From Penicillus capitatus (lineage: Eukaryota; Chlorophyta), in the NCBI GenBank assembly GCA_965649825.1, contig OZ287697.1, positions 558,001 through 622,000 on the forward strand: 64,000 nucleotides of DNA. The letters run 5' to 3'. The position numbers and the translations under genes are program-made. The notes under the pieces are model-generated. The model saw only the letters and a program-made list of their open reading frames with translations, ran no database searches and was not told the DNA's origin. Shown here piece by piece: positions 44,690 to 56,401 of this stretch (positions within the stretch are counted from its first letter, which is position 1; the number at the start of each line of letters is the position of its first letter).

Positions 44690-46843
44690 ATGTCCGATCC
44701 TCGCAGCATCTTCGTCCAACTTCTCTCGACCCTGCTACTCTTACTCACACCTCCCACACGTGGCGAGGTTCTCGAGGAGCTCGCGGCTTGGCATTCAATA
44801 CCACAAGATGTCCTCAATGCGACACATCTAACGTCAGCACAGCTTGAGCTGCTGGGCGATATACGTTGGAGCAATGCTCTCGTCGATTCTCACAACCTGA
44901 CTGTCTTCTCTGGCATACCGGAAGGCGTTGTATGCGAAAAAACATTATGGTAGACTACAGGTCACGTTAGATTTTGTGGCATCTCGGTTCCAGGTGCGAC
45001 GATTTGGCATGCACGGAGGTTTGCAAAGGGGGCAGCGTTCAGTTAGAAGATTGGTTCATTCGTGCCATCAAATCTCAAGTCCTTTAACACTAGGCGACAT
45101 GATGGGACATCCATTCTCCGCAGGTTGCTTTATCCAGAGATCTGCCATTATGCTTCGTCCAATGGCTGGGGACACACAACAGTGGAATCACGTTGGCAAA
45201 TGGCTACGGGAATCACGATCCTTACTACACCCAATTGCTCCGTCTTACCAAATGGGTAGCTTTACTTTCTCACACTTATAAATGTGTGACCTGAATGTTA
45301 CTCGACAGAGCAGACACGCTGTCTTCAGGACACATAACCAATGGTTCAGTCTTACAGATCAACTGAACATGGGAGTACGATTCCTGGAACTGGACGTGCA
45401 TTGGGTCAAGGTGGTTTAGATGAGATGCCATAGGACTACTACCTGCCGTTCACTGACACGCCCTCTCTAGGGAATGTTGAGAATCGCACATTGTGGTGGT
45501 CTATCGAATCGTTCCCTCAACTACCTTGCGTCTCTCGTCAATCTGGTCGCCATCCTCACGCAATCGCCCTTTCGATGGGATTCAGAGACATTGGGATGCT
45601 ACCCAAGTGGAAGCTCCATAGCAGCAGAAGATCAACGGTGCACTCCTGTACCTTGTTTGAACGTCAATGATCGGATGGCAGGCCACTGAATGAGACCATG
45701 AAAGAGGTGGCAGACTGGCTCCATCGCCCAGAGAACCGCGACGAATTTCTCGTCATTCTGCTTGACGTACAATTGAATCTTGCCAATTGGGTAAAGCCTT
45801 TGCTCCGTTGCTCGATGGTATGCCTGGATTGTGGTATGATGCAGAAACTGCTGCCGCGACTACATCGTCAATTGACACAATTCATTCCTCCCGACTCGGT
45901 CTTCACGCCTCTTGATATGGCGAAACTGGGATTCCGTCATCTGCCGTCTGCCAATACATTGCTCCGGCATGGAAAACGTGTCATGTTTATGTCCACACAG
46001 TATTTTTCAAACATTGGAATACGTAGCTTTGTATTCTACACTCGGTACATTGATTGCCATTATATGAATGCATAAAAGCCGATGTGTGGCTGTGGTGGTG
46101 GTATGGGGTGTTTAGAGAAGGGAAGATCTGCGATTGGAGAGAACCACACTTGGAGGATTTGGATTTCGACAGATGTGTCATCCCTGCAGATCACACCAAT
46201 CCAGAGAAAGCGACGATGATGGGACAGGTCTGCCGTGTCCAGGTCTGCGAGATCGAGTATGGACCCCTCTCTTGCAACCTGAAATTCGAGGACAATACGT
46301 AATGGAAACGAACACCTAAATCCCTTCCCATCTTCCTAACACGCTTTTAGGTTGGCACTCGATAGCGCCGTTCTGCAAAAGGCTTTTGCATGCGGTTTCA
46401 ATTTGCCGTCACCGGATGGTCTGACACCAGATCGTGCCAAAGCTGCCATCTGGAGCTGGGCACCAGGTAAACCATCACCAGATCAGACAATCACGCCAGA
46501 TCGACGCATCTGTGTAGGCCATCCGTATGTCCAAGACCATACGAGTGAGGGGCCAGTGTGGGAGGCAGTCATGCATTCATCGGACGGCCGTTGGCGCTCG
46601 ACAGATGTCTCCCTTGCTGTCGAGCTGCCCATCGTCTGTCGTTCGAACCATTCTGCTGTGCACTTCATTTGGGATATACATCACCCCCACGCTGCCACCG
46701 ATGCCCTCTGTAGAGACGGTTATGTTCCTGGAGCACCCAGGCACGGGAAAGAAAACACACAGCTTCAGCATCTCTTACTTCAACGAGGCATTCCAGCAGC
46801 GAGATTGATTGGCGTGCAGAGCGCTGTACATTACGAGCAATGA
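44690..46843 (+). CDS. Secreted PLC-like phosphodiesterase
   Basis: Several exons (borders approximate). The start at 44690 opens a signal peptide (MSDPRSIFVQLLSTLLLLLT). A frame-corrected segment near 45170 reads GTHNSGITLANGYGNHDPYY, with the first catalytic histidine of the PI-PLC X fold. Near 45345 NMGVRFLELDVHWV is spliced to GMLRIAHCGG, which holds the second histidine. Later come ENRDEFLVILLDVQLN and, in the last exon, AAIWSWAPGKP, a hallmark of fungal and algal PLC-like phosphodiesterases. These TIM-barrel enzymes are thought to act on phosphoinositides or GPI-type substrates, though many are uncharacterised. The reading frame after about 46650 may be interrupted by a further intron, so the C-terminus is uncertain. 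Confidence 0.78.
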
Positions 46844-47207
46844 TGGGTGGTCTTTTCTGATAGAATTCTTCCGTCAACCATTTTCGTTAGATCTATCTTT
46901 ATTTAGTCTTATCTATTCCATTCCGAAGACTCACTTACCTTGTCCCTGCTGTTGGATGCTTTCAGATAACGACGTGGTTTGTACGGTGTGTATCATCATC
47001 AAGCATGTATGACGGACGAGTGTATTGAACACAAAGGCCCTTGGACTTTTAGAGAAAGACAGATAATGACCAGGACAGGAAGAACAGAAAATCGCGACGC
47101 CACCTCAGTCACGATCTTTGCTTCTTGTACGATAGCGTGACTCGGATTCCGAATCCGACCTGCATCCGACATCGACTGTCAAGATCATTCGAGGGAGATG
47201 GGAAGGT
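46844..47207. other. Intergenic between convergent genes
   Basis: About 0.36 kb. Nothing recognised; it should contain both 3' ends. Confidence 0.5.
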
Positions 47208-49553
47208 CTACGTTGCATAACGACGGCTTCGTCGCTCTTCGCGGTCACGTCCTCGAGAACGGTCCTTTGAGTAACCACGTCGTCGCATGTCTCTCTCGGC
47301 GCTTCGATCGCGTCTTCTCCGTTCCCGATCGCGTCGATCATCGTAGTCATCTCGGCGATGATTACGACCGAACTCTCGACTGCGATCACGATGGTGCGAG
47401 AACGAACGCGGATCGCCTTCGTAATCTCTGCTGCGCAATCGAGGATGCGATCGAGGTCGTTCTTCTTCGCGTTCGACACTGTGTCGTCTTCGATCTCGAT
47501 CTCGATACGAAGGAGGTCCTTGCTCTCCAGACGAAAAGGTCTCGTGCATGAGGTGCTCAGGATAGCCAGACGATTTGACTTTTTCCACGTGATGTTCTGG
47601 GACGAGAGGCGGCGGTCGATCTTCTCGTCGGGTCCACTGCGGGTATTGTGTTGGACGATAGTCATCGTAGTATCTAGGAAGTGGTGGACGTCGCCCAGGT
47701 CGACGTGGACCTCCATAACCATGCCAATAGCGTCCACCTCTTCCTCCGTCTGGATGCGAACGACCATAGCCGCGTCCAGCCGGCCAATATTCAGGAGGCC
47801 CTCGAGGACGCCATCCTCTTCCCTGATAAAACGGACGCCACGGATCGTGGGGAGGAGCATACGGATCGTACATCCGTCCGACATCTGGATAGGGAGGGGC
47901 ACTGGCCCCCGGATACGACATCTTTTGTGCTGGCCAAGGTGCACTGGTCTGTTGAGGATCGGTTTCCATACCCATGGCCAGTTCACCCGGACGCACCATC
48001 TCCGTCTTTGACCGCTGATGGTCTTCAAAATCGTCATCATCTTTAAACATGGCTGCGGCTTCGTTCTTTGCAGCCACCTTGATCGAATCGTTTTCTTCTG
48101 TGGTCTTGCTTAGGGCACTGCCCTCTTCTGTCTTGGGAACAGTGGGTGCATAAGCAGTCGGCGTATTCTCGTGTCCACTCTTGTCTGGTGGTCTTGAATC
48201 CTGTGATTTGAGATCGCCGGGACCGAAGGAACCGACGTAATCTTCTCCATAGTCTGCATTCACTCCTGTCGATGGCTCTATACCTCCGGCCAGTTCCAGT
48301 ATCACTTCTGGATCGTATCGCACTTCTGGCCGTCGAAAATCTCTTCCTCTCTACAGAACAAACGGTTTGAGAAAAAAGGCCAAGTGCCAGACATAGAAAT
48401 CAAACTCTGTTTCGCAGAGAGTAGTCGTCCGCTCCTTGAAAAACGGGAATGGGTAAGGCTTTCGTCACATCAGGGCCAGCTCCTGGCCGTGCGTGATAGG
48501 ACTCAGCAGCAATTGCCGCCGCCACTTCTGGCGGCAAGTCAGGATCTTGATGATAGCCAACATTCGACGACTCATACGTCTGAATCTTCTTCTTCATCGA
48601 AAACTCCTGCCGATGACATTCAATTGCCTTACAGTATTCCTTCCAACTGGTTTCATCCAGTCCATAGTTGAAGAAGTCTGTTGTGTCTGCTCCTGGAGCC
48701 CTCCAAGGGGGATCCACCACACTGCAATGCCACCGTGCGTGACGAATGGGATACAGAATCCAAGAGGCGTACCGATCCAAGTCCAAATTGAAGATCTCGC
48801 CGTGGCCTAGTCCCAGAAACTCTTTATACTCATCCGGTGTCACCCGCGTCTGTCCAGGGAGCTTCAAAGCCTGATCCGGTGCTGCCCTGGTGGGAAATTC
48901 CGGTTCCAAATCTGGATTACATCCAGGAGGGACTGTGGTAGAGCACATGCATGTCTCATTTGGCTGTGTGGTGAACAGGACTCACTTCTCACAGCTCGGG
49001 CTCCTGTCGACGGTCCTGTCACATTTCGCCCGTGCATTGGTCCATGCGTTGACGGGGCAGACGGATGCAGTCCTCCCTGCCTTGGCATGGAGGGGGCTCC
49101 GTGATGTGACGTGGCCGTTTGACGGACCAGCATGGGTTCCCGTCGATTTGGCACAGGAGGCACCACCCAATCGGCCACCGGCACATTTCCTGGTGCTGTG
49201 TATCTTGGATCTGAGCTGCTCGGATCCAGAACAATCGTAAACTCCTCCTGCCATTCACACCTGTCACATCGTCCCATATAAACAGCACAGCAATCGACCT
49301 TCTGAGGAGGAGAGACGCGGTGATTGGTGGCATTCACATTCGCTGCCAGACCAACAGTGGGTTCAATCTTCTCCTCGTCCACATCTAATGCCCATCAGTT
49401 GTCTCATCATCTCAAAGTGTCACGGAAATGACCTGGAAAGAGAGGTTCGTGTCCTAAGCTCTCCATCGTCTGCAGATCTGGTTTATGAAACGGCAGAGCA
49501 GGAGTCGGCGTCTCTTCGCCGAACAAGTCATTGTATCCACTATCTGCTTCCAT
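47208..49553 (-). CDS. FIP1: Pre-mRNA 3'-end processing factor FIP1
   Basis: FIP1 tethers poly(A) polymerase to the cleavage and polyadenylation complex. The start at 49553 (MEADSGYNDLFGEE) is acidic as expected. Introns remove frames at 49380-49430, 49260-49300 (its end carries GATGTGACAG), 48900-48960 and 48720-48770. The Fip1 motif is then complete: FNLDLDR joined to VVDPPWRAPGADTTDFFNYG, then LDETSWKEYC. A basic helix follows. The last exon encodes about 380 residues, first Pro/Gly/Tyr-rich and finally packed with Arg-Asp and Arg-Glu pairs and some Arg-Ser, like the RD-rich tail of animal and plant FIP1. Stop at 47210-47208. Confidence 0.88.
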
Positions 49554-50127
49554 ATCGTTTTTTCCACGCTCATGTGTTCCGTACGACTGCAGCATCGGTC
49601 AGAGAGGTTCCGAACGGTGAACGTCATACCTGAGCCTGCATCCCTTCGGACTCTGAGCGCAGGGTTGAGCCGCCGCCTAAGAAGACACCGCTGTCTATCG
49701 TACATCCAGCTGAGAAGATAAGACGTCGACCTGCTGTGGTAAGGAAGCCCGTTGTGTTGAGGTGTGAAGGTAGACTTGGGAAGTCGCGGAAATCTTCTTC
49801 GTCCACCGCCGTGGGATTCATCGCTCGAATCCGTCTACGTCCGTGACGCGACACGGCGAACGTACCAACATGTTTGTCGGTTGCGCCGTCGATGATGCGA
49901 CGGGCCCGACGCGCAGCGTGTATCAGAAAAGAGAGTGTCGGCCAAGCAGGTATCGGATCTCTTCGCATAGGAGCTGCCTGACGTCCTGCCTTCGCTGAAC
50001 GTATTGCTCTCGCATCAACGAAGCACTCTATTAGCAAACGTCACATCTCTTCGGCTTCTGAGCAAAGCAGCAGCAGATCCATATCCGCCGCCTTCTCGAC
50101 CAGGAATTAGACACATAAGGAACGCCG
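49554..50127. other. Divergent intergenic region with one weak ORF
   Basis: Lies between the FIP1 and oxidoreductase start codons. A minus-strand ORF (49624-50037, 137 codons) is Arg-rich with no recognised domain; it could be a small gene or an upstream FIP1 exon, but I cannot support either. Shared promoter sequence is expected here. Confidence 0.4.
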
Positions 50128-51321
50128 ATGACGAAGGTGCGCTTGGGATTGATTGGATGTGGGCGCATTGGACAAGTACGTGGGGAGACAGCTGAGATCG
50201 CATATCGATCTGTCCTGCTTAGTTTCATGCCCAGACGATTGCAGCGTCGATGAAAGGCGTGCTTGGCTGGATCAGCGATGCCAATCCAGACGCCGCCCAG
50301 CAAGTGGCCGATATGCACGGCACACAGATTCTCCCAACCGACCAGCTTGATGCTGCTCTTCAGTCCACTCCCGGCGATGCTACTCACGTGGACGGTGTGC
50401 TCGTCTGTTCGCCGACGACCTTCCATCCGACACAAGTGGAGATGTGCCTGAAGCATCGGAAACCGGTTCTCTGTGAAAAACCTCTGACGGCTGATGTTTC
50501 GCGCCTTCGTCAGCTTTTCCATATGGCACAGGAGAAAGGCGTGTTTCTGCGCATCGGATATCAGCGTGTCTTCGATCGAGACATAGCCGAACTCATTACC
50601 CGTGTGCAGCGACACTGCAAGGAACACAATAGCGCACCGTGGTCGATCAGCATGCGATCTTATGACAGTCCCCTTGCACCACCCGAATACCTCAGGTGTG
50701 AGAAAGTGTGAGAATCGTGTCGTGGAGGATGGTGTGAATGTGTAGAGTCAGCGGTCCTGTATTTCTTGATGCGCTGTCTCATGATTTCCATGTCGCTTCA
50801 TCGCTTCTATTTCCCGGAGACATCGTTGTATCTGCCCAATCCAGGGAAGTGCTTTTTGATGATGCCAGTCTTGGTGCACGGAACGCCGCTGCCATTTTCA
50901 GAACGGAACGCAACACGCTCATCACCTCAGAGTTCCATCGCGTTTCGCAATTCGTACGTTCGGATCCAGATGACAGGGACCACTCTCGATCTCTCTTCTT
51001 GATCAGGGGTATGATAATACCATTGATGTGACGTTTCCAGACAAGACCTTTCGTCTCCAAAGCCGTCCCAGATATTCCCTGACCGAAGCCGATGGCTCAG
51101 GAGTGCTGCGAAGCGCTGATTACGACACAGGATTCCTGACAAAATACGATTATGCCTATCGTGAAGAGATTGCCACTTTTCTTAAAGAAGTGGCTCAAGA
51201 GGGTCCCCTCAATCATCCACATCACATGGAAACCTGCCTCTCTACCATGCACATGGTCAAAATGGCGATCGATGGAGCGAAAACGGGGAACGAGATTCGT
51301 GCCCAACGCGATCAAGAATAA
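50128..51321 (+). CDS. Gfo/Idh/MocA-family NAD(P) oxidoreductase
   Basis: Four exons: 50128-50175, 50223-50695, 50746-50953 and 51007-51321. They give 347 residues with all phases matching. The Rossmann start LGLIGCGRIGQ carries the dinucleotide-binding glycines, the first intron falling right after it. VLVCSPTTFHPTQVEMCLKH is followed by VLCEKPLTADV, whose lysine is the family's catalytic residue. The C-terminal domain has GPVFLDALSHDFHVASSLL with the expected Asp-x3-His pattern. Family members oxidise or reduce sugars and cyclitols such as myo-inositol. The substrate here cannot be assigned; the length and the DALSHDFH motif resemble inositol 2-dehydrogenase-like enzymes. It converges with bL31, with 36 bp between stops. 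Confidence 0.9.
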
Positions 51322-51357
51322 AAAGAATCGTCGTGTCTGAATGATCCACACTCGCTG

Positions 51358-51854
51358 TCAGTTCTTTGGCTTTCGGGGCTTTTTCTTGAAATCGTCCAGA
51401 TTATCCGGTTCTTTAGAGGTGAGGGTGGGAACGATCATAAGATCGCCCATATCTGGGTATTTTGCTCTGAATCGACTCAGAGGGCCATCGTCTTCCGTTG
51501 TCTGCGTCTGCTTTCCCTGAAAGAAAGGATGATTGCCTGACCAGATATCCACATGGTACTCCTCCTGTGTCCCACTCGTTGTCAACACATGCTCTCCTTT
51601 GCAGTACACCTGAAAAAACGCTCAGGGCGTGTCGACGGTGTTGTTGTTGGACAACCTTGGCTTCCTTGAAGTACTCTGGATGAATGTCTTTCTTTCGCAT
51701 AACGACACGCGCCGGACAGCAGCGAACCTGAAAACGACAAACATGCCACGTCGTCGAAGGGCAAGACAGTCAATCCACATACAGGAAGTCGCTGAGACTG
51801 GGGCACGAGACACTTGCTCGACGGCAACACGGATACAGCCTGGGAGAGCGACAT
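51358..51854 (-). CDS. Organellar ribosomal protein bL31
   Basis: The bacterial-type signature starts MRKKDIHPEYFKEAKV (ATG at 51700), and an intron joins it to YCKGEHVLTTSGT, EYHVDIWSGNHPFFQGKQ and a LSRFRAKY end. A charged C-terminal extension of about 30 residues follows. A large-subunit protein that bridges to the small subunit. Eukaryotic cytosolic ribosomes lack bL31, so this copy should serve plastid or mitochondrion. An upstream in-frame segment from 51854, reached through a very short intron, would add a Ser/Leu-rich targeting leader; without it the protein would have no presequence. The usual zinc-binding cysteine pairs are reduced to one visible cysteine. Confidence 0.85.
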
Positions 51855-51994
51855 CCTCGACCAACTGATTGAAAAGACGTGCGTGGCGTTCAGACGTGTC
51901 CCATTAGACGTCATCGAAGAATGGGATGTAGCGAAAAGGGGTTTCATGTGGTTTTACGGTTAACATGATAGGTCAGATCGTTTTGTTGCTCCGG

Positions 51995-54900
51995 TTACTG
52001 TTTCATGGCAACGGCCATGGCATTGAGCGCACTGCCATGTTTGAACCAAGTGATTTGGTTCTCGTTGAAGCTGTGTAGTAAATCGAACTCATACGTCGTT
52101 CCATCTGTCTTCTTTCCTCTGAGCTTTAGTGGCTTCCCAGGGGCGAAAGATGTCAAACCCAAAATGGAAACCCTATCCATCCAGGAGACGTCACATCAGA
52201 GGTAAGGGCATGTGTGTGAACAGAACCTGTCCTCGCTGTCGATTTTGTCGTAGTCTGATGGGTTGGCGAATGTCAAGGGAAGCAGTCCTTGTTTCTTGAG
52301 GTTTGTTTCGTGAATTCTGGCGAAGGATTTGACGATGATGGCACGACCGCCAAGGTATCGAGGCTCCAGTGCAGCGTGTTCACGACTGCTGCCCTCGCCG
52401 TAGTTTTCGTCTCCGACGACCACCCAAGGAATGTTGGCATCCTAAAGTACACAATGTCCATTGTGTGACATCCCAAAGAGTGACCATACCTTGTATGCTT
52501 CAGCAGACTGTGGGACGCCCATGGCTTCGCCTGTCACAGAGTTCTCCACTTTGTTCACTTCGCCATTGGCTGCGTTAGTGGCGCCAATCAACATGTTCTT
52601 GCTGATGTTTTCCAGATGGCCACGGTATTTTAGCCATGGACCCGCCATCGAGATGTGATCTGTCGTGCATTTGCCCTTGACCTATTGGCACAGATCCTGT
52701 CTGCAGCATGTCCCAGTATCACATAGCAACGATATACCTTGATCAGGACGACGGCATCGGTGAGATCGTTTCCGTCCCATGCATTAAACCGCTTGAGGAT
52801 CTGTAGTCGCTGACTGCTGGGATCCACCTCCACCTTTACTGAAGAGCCATCGTCTGGTGGCATCTGGAAGGTGTCTTCCCCTGGACAGACGACGATGGAT
52901 AGGGATCGGCAGTGAAGGTGAGTTCGTGTCGAACCTTGCTCGAATCCATGGGATGGCAATTCGTCTCCGCTTGGCGGATTGAGCGTAATCTCTGTCCCGT
53001 CGGCGCCGATCAATGTGTCCTTCTCTGGATTGAACGTAAGATCTCCGGCAATGGCAAATGCTGTCACCAGTTCTGGAGATGTTACGAAAGCATGCGTTCC
53101 TGGATTGCCATCGTTCCTTCCTGTGAAATTGCGATTGTACGACGAAACGATAGAATTCTTTTCATCTGCACATGACCACAGGCATCGTTCAGATCATCAA
53201 CCATCGCCTTTGCTATCTTACTCTGTTCCACATCTGTGCGTTTCCACTGGCCAATACACGGCCCACAGGCATTGGCCAGAACTGTACCGCCGACTTTCTC
53301 AAAGATCTCCATGAGTTTGTCTCTGGCAATCGTCGCGCGAATCTGTTCTGAACCTGGAGTGATGGTAAACGGAATCTTTGTCTTGATTCCGGCTTTCAGT
53401 GCTTGCTCTGCTACACTGGCTGCCCGCATCATGTCTTCATAGGAGGAGTTGGTGCATGATCCAATAAGACCAGCTTTCAGTTCGCTTGGCCAGCCATTCG
53501 TACGAACGTTGTCAGCAAACTGTGATAATGGATGGGCAAGGTCTGGAGTGAATGGGCCATTAACATGCGGCTCCAATTCAGAGAGATCCAACTCGATGAG
53601 CTGATCGTACTCGGCACCCTCATCTGGACGAAGATTCTCCTGAAAGCTGTCCGCCAGCGAAGCAGCAGATTCACGGCCGGTAGCGACGAGGTAGTCGTGC
53701 ATTCGAGCATTGTAGGGGAACATAGAAGTCGTCGCTCCGATTTCGGCACCCATGTTACAAATCGTCCCCATCCCTGCACCACACCATTTCTCGATCTGTC
53801 ACATCATGTACGATTCACCGCAAAGTACGCGCACCTGTGCAAGAGATGTTATCCACTCCGGGTCCATGGTATTCAATGATGGCGCCTGTTCCTCCCTTTA
53901 CCGTCAAGATACCGGCAACCTAATGACGTCGAAGTGATGCGAAAAGGGCCTTGGCAGAATGGATGCGTACTTTACAGATGACATCTTTTGGCGACGTCCA
54001 TTTCGACATCTTCCCTTTCAGGTGTACACCGATCACCTTGGGCGCCTTCAGTTCCCATGGCAGACCAGCCATGACGTCGACAGCATCGGCACCTCCCACG
54101 CCCACAGCACACGTCGCAAGACCGCCGGCATTAGGCGTGTGAGAATCTGTTCCGATGATCATCAAACCCGGCAGCGCATAGTTCTCCAACACAATCTACC
54201 AGCAACTCTTTGATCCCATGGATCAATGGAGAGACGATTTGACTTGATGGATGATTCCTGATCCGGGTTTCCAGAAACCGATGTTGTACTTGGCTCCGGC
54301 CGTCGCGAGGAAATCGTAGACTTCCTGGTTCGACATTTTGGCCAACTTCAGATCTGCCTCTCCTCCAAAATTGCCATCCCTAATGTCACACTTGACGCTC
54401 ACTCTTTTGCAGATGTTCATGCAGGAATGGCCTGTCTTCTTGTGGTGAGGTCGTTGCCTCGATGAGATGATCACAGTGGATGGTGGATGGCACCATGGCT
54501 TTCGGCAATCCCGATGACATGAACTGCAGCATCGCCATCTGTGCCGTTGCATCCTGCATGGCCACCCGATCTGCAATGCACCCATCATCAGGCTTTATAC
54601 CCAGGCACGCATCGCACCTGGTCGTAGTCGCAGGTAGCTTTGTCCCCTGACCAAATCCTTCGATTCGGGGTCATCCAAATGACCATAGACAATCTACCGA
54701 ACACAGAGATGTCGAAGTCAAGCGATGCCTGTCGGAGTTGACTTTCTCCGCCAATGTCAACGGTTTGTTCAGTGTCTTGCGAACGAACTAACAGAAAAAT
54801 GTGTTTGTCCAATGCGAAGAAGGTGTATGCGCTTTGCTACTTTCAGACGGTCTTCGAGTTTGAGGTATCTGTCGTTCAGATGTTCGTTTTTCTCGAATCG

Positions 54901-55188
54901 GCTCATCGGCACCTGGCATGACATCGTTCGAAGGCGTTGTCCTTCAATGCAATGGTGGACCTTATCGGAAGTGGCGGCTGCCGAAAAACAAGCAGCGCGA
55001 ATCCACCGTGTGGCACATCGTGAACTCAATGCTTTTCGTCGGAACTGTCGCACGTAAAGAGGTGTTCGAGCAGGACAATGTGGAAAAATGCTTGCCTGCG
55101 AAAACAGGGCTGAGGTGTGCATCGGTCGATAGCGACGTAAGAAAGAAAGGCTGGTGAATGTGGGAAACGTAATGACTTGCGGTATCAT
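51995..55188 (-). CDS. ACO2: Mitochondrial aconitase
   Basis: Interconverts citrate and isocitrate in the TCA cycle with a 4Fe-4S cluster. The N-terminus from 55188 is basic and Ser/Ala-rich (a mitochondrial presequence; an ATG at 55119 is an alternative), followed by [13 protein letters not shown] and, across introns, [28 protein letters not shown] and [13 protein letters not shown]. Cluster cysteines are seen in [11 protein letters not shown] and [21 protein letters not shown] and [19 protein letters not shown] are intact, the latter created by splicing over an intron. The swivel domain has [18 protein letters not shown]. Around ten introns. The overall layout and presequence favour the mitochondrial ACO2 type over IRP/cytosolic aconitase. 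Confidence 0.95.
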
Positions 55189-56401
55189 GCTGATGTCGAC
55201 AATTGGCTGAACGCAGATAGCTCATCCTTGCGATCCACACGACATCCAAGCGATGATCATCATACAGTATGCAAACATGCATTTGACAGTCATAGGGTGA
55301 GAATAGCAGGTACATCAGTAAAACGCTCTCTTCGCTCGTTTGAGAGAGCGAACGGTTTTTCAGACATGGCCAGAAAAACAGTTGGTGGTGAGTTGGTGCC
55401 GTCCTGCCAGAGATGAAGAGAGTGAGCATTTGGCATGAGCAATGGCGTAACGGCAGTCACATCAGACGCCTCTTTCTTGTACCCAGCATCTTTCGGCAGG
55501 TAAGGTTTTTTGACATTTCGGCCGTGGAACGACGACCGTTGTCTGAGAATGGAAGCGTAGTCGTTATGCTTTCGAAAGATATGTAACAGCGCGCCAACGC
55601 AAAACAAAGATGATAGATGCTTCTCTTGTGTCTTTCCACGATAACCGTGCAGCGCATGTGGCATAGCATAGCAAAACTCTTGAATTCAGAGGATGAAACG
55701 ATAGGAAGTTTGCTTTTGCGACTGCCTCCCGTCGACCAGATCTAATCGACTTGCGGACAAACCGGACACATCCTCTTCAATAGTCTTTCTTCAAATAGCG
55801 TTCGAGGGAAGAGGATCAAACCAGTGCTCCTGCAGAGCTGCAGGTCCATTGATCGTCGAATCGGCGAGATTTGGAGGATCTCCCAAATGCAGCGGTGTTT
55901 CTGGCGAATGTGTCGTGGCCCGTTGCATGCTATGAGTACCTTTATGAACCGTGAAGTCATCTTCTCTTTGTTCGACTTCGAGATAGCCGCGTATTGTCTT
56001 CCTTTCTAGTATCGAGCATTCAGAAAGGAGAGCATTGCTGAGCGACGCGAATTCTGCCGAACACTTGTATTTCTGCTCAGTATTGTAGGTGTTTGATCCT
56101 AGTTCGATTTCAGCTGGTCGACATCCAGCTTCACAGGGATAAATGCTAAAGTGACAAAAACGGTGTGGCTGATCCTATGCCCTCGGAAAGCACCAAATGT
56201 GGTCGTATTACTCTTTCCTTTTCGCGCGAGAGAGCCTTTGCAGTCCTATCGTAGGCTACTCGAACAAAACACTAATAGCGCTGTTTTTTCATTCGAAATC
56301 CATTAAGTACAATGCCCTTTTCGCTAACCCGTATAGACGTCTATGAGAATTCACACCTCAGCACATAACTAACCATTTGCATTCTCAAAAACTCAAGGCC
56401 T
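55189..56401. other. Intergenic with one weak minus-strand ORF
   Basis: About 1.2 kb. The ORF 55290-55664 (124 codons, minus) is mildly plausible in composition but resembles no family I know. The remainder (55760-56400) has only short ORFs and is AT-richer just before the receptor's stop codon. Confidence 0.4.

Noticed and set aside
46352-46843. Separate gene encoded by the last PLC-like exon
   Set aside because: Its WSWAPGKP segment belongs to the C-terminal part of PLC-like phosphodiesterases, and an acceptor-like CTTTTAG stands just before it.
48690-48730. DPPW motif suggesting an MT-A70 (METTL3/14) RNA methyltransferase
   Set aside because: The motif comes from VVDPPWRAPGADTTDFFNYG after splicing, which is the Fip1 motif. 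The acidic start and RD-rich tail also fit FIP1, and no methyltransferase fold segments are present.
54340-54420. A 23-nt intron in aconitase
   Set aside because: It did not keep the frame. A 40-nt intron using a later acceptor does, so the length is ordinary for this genome.
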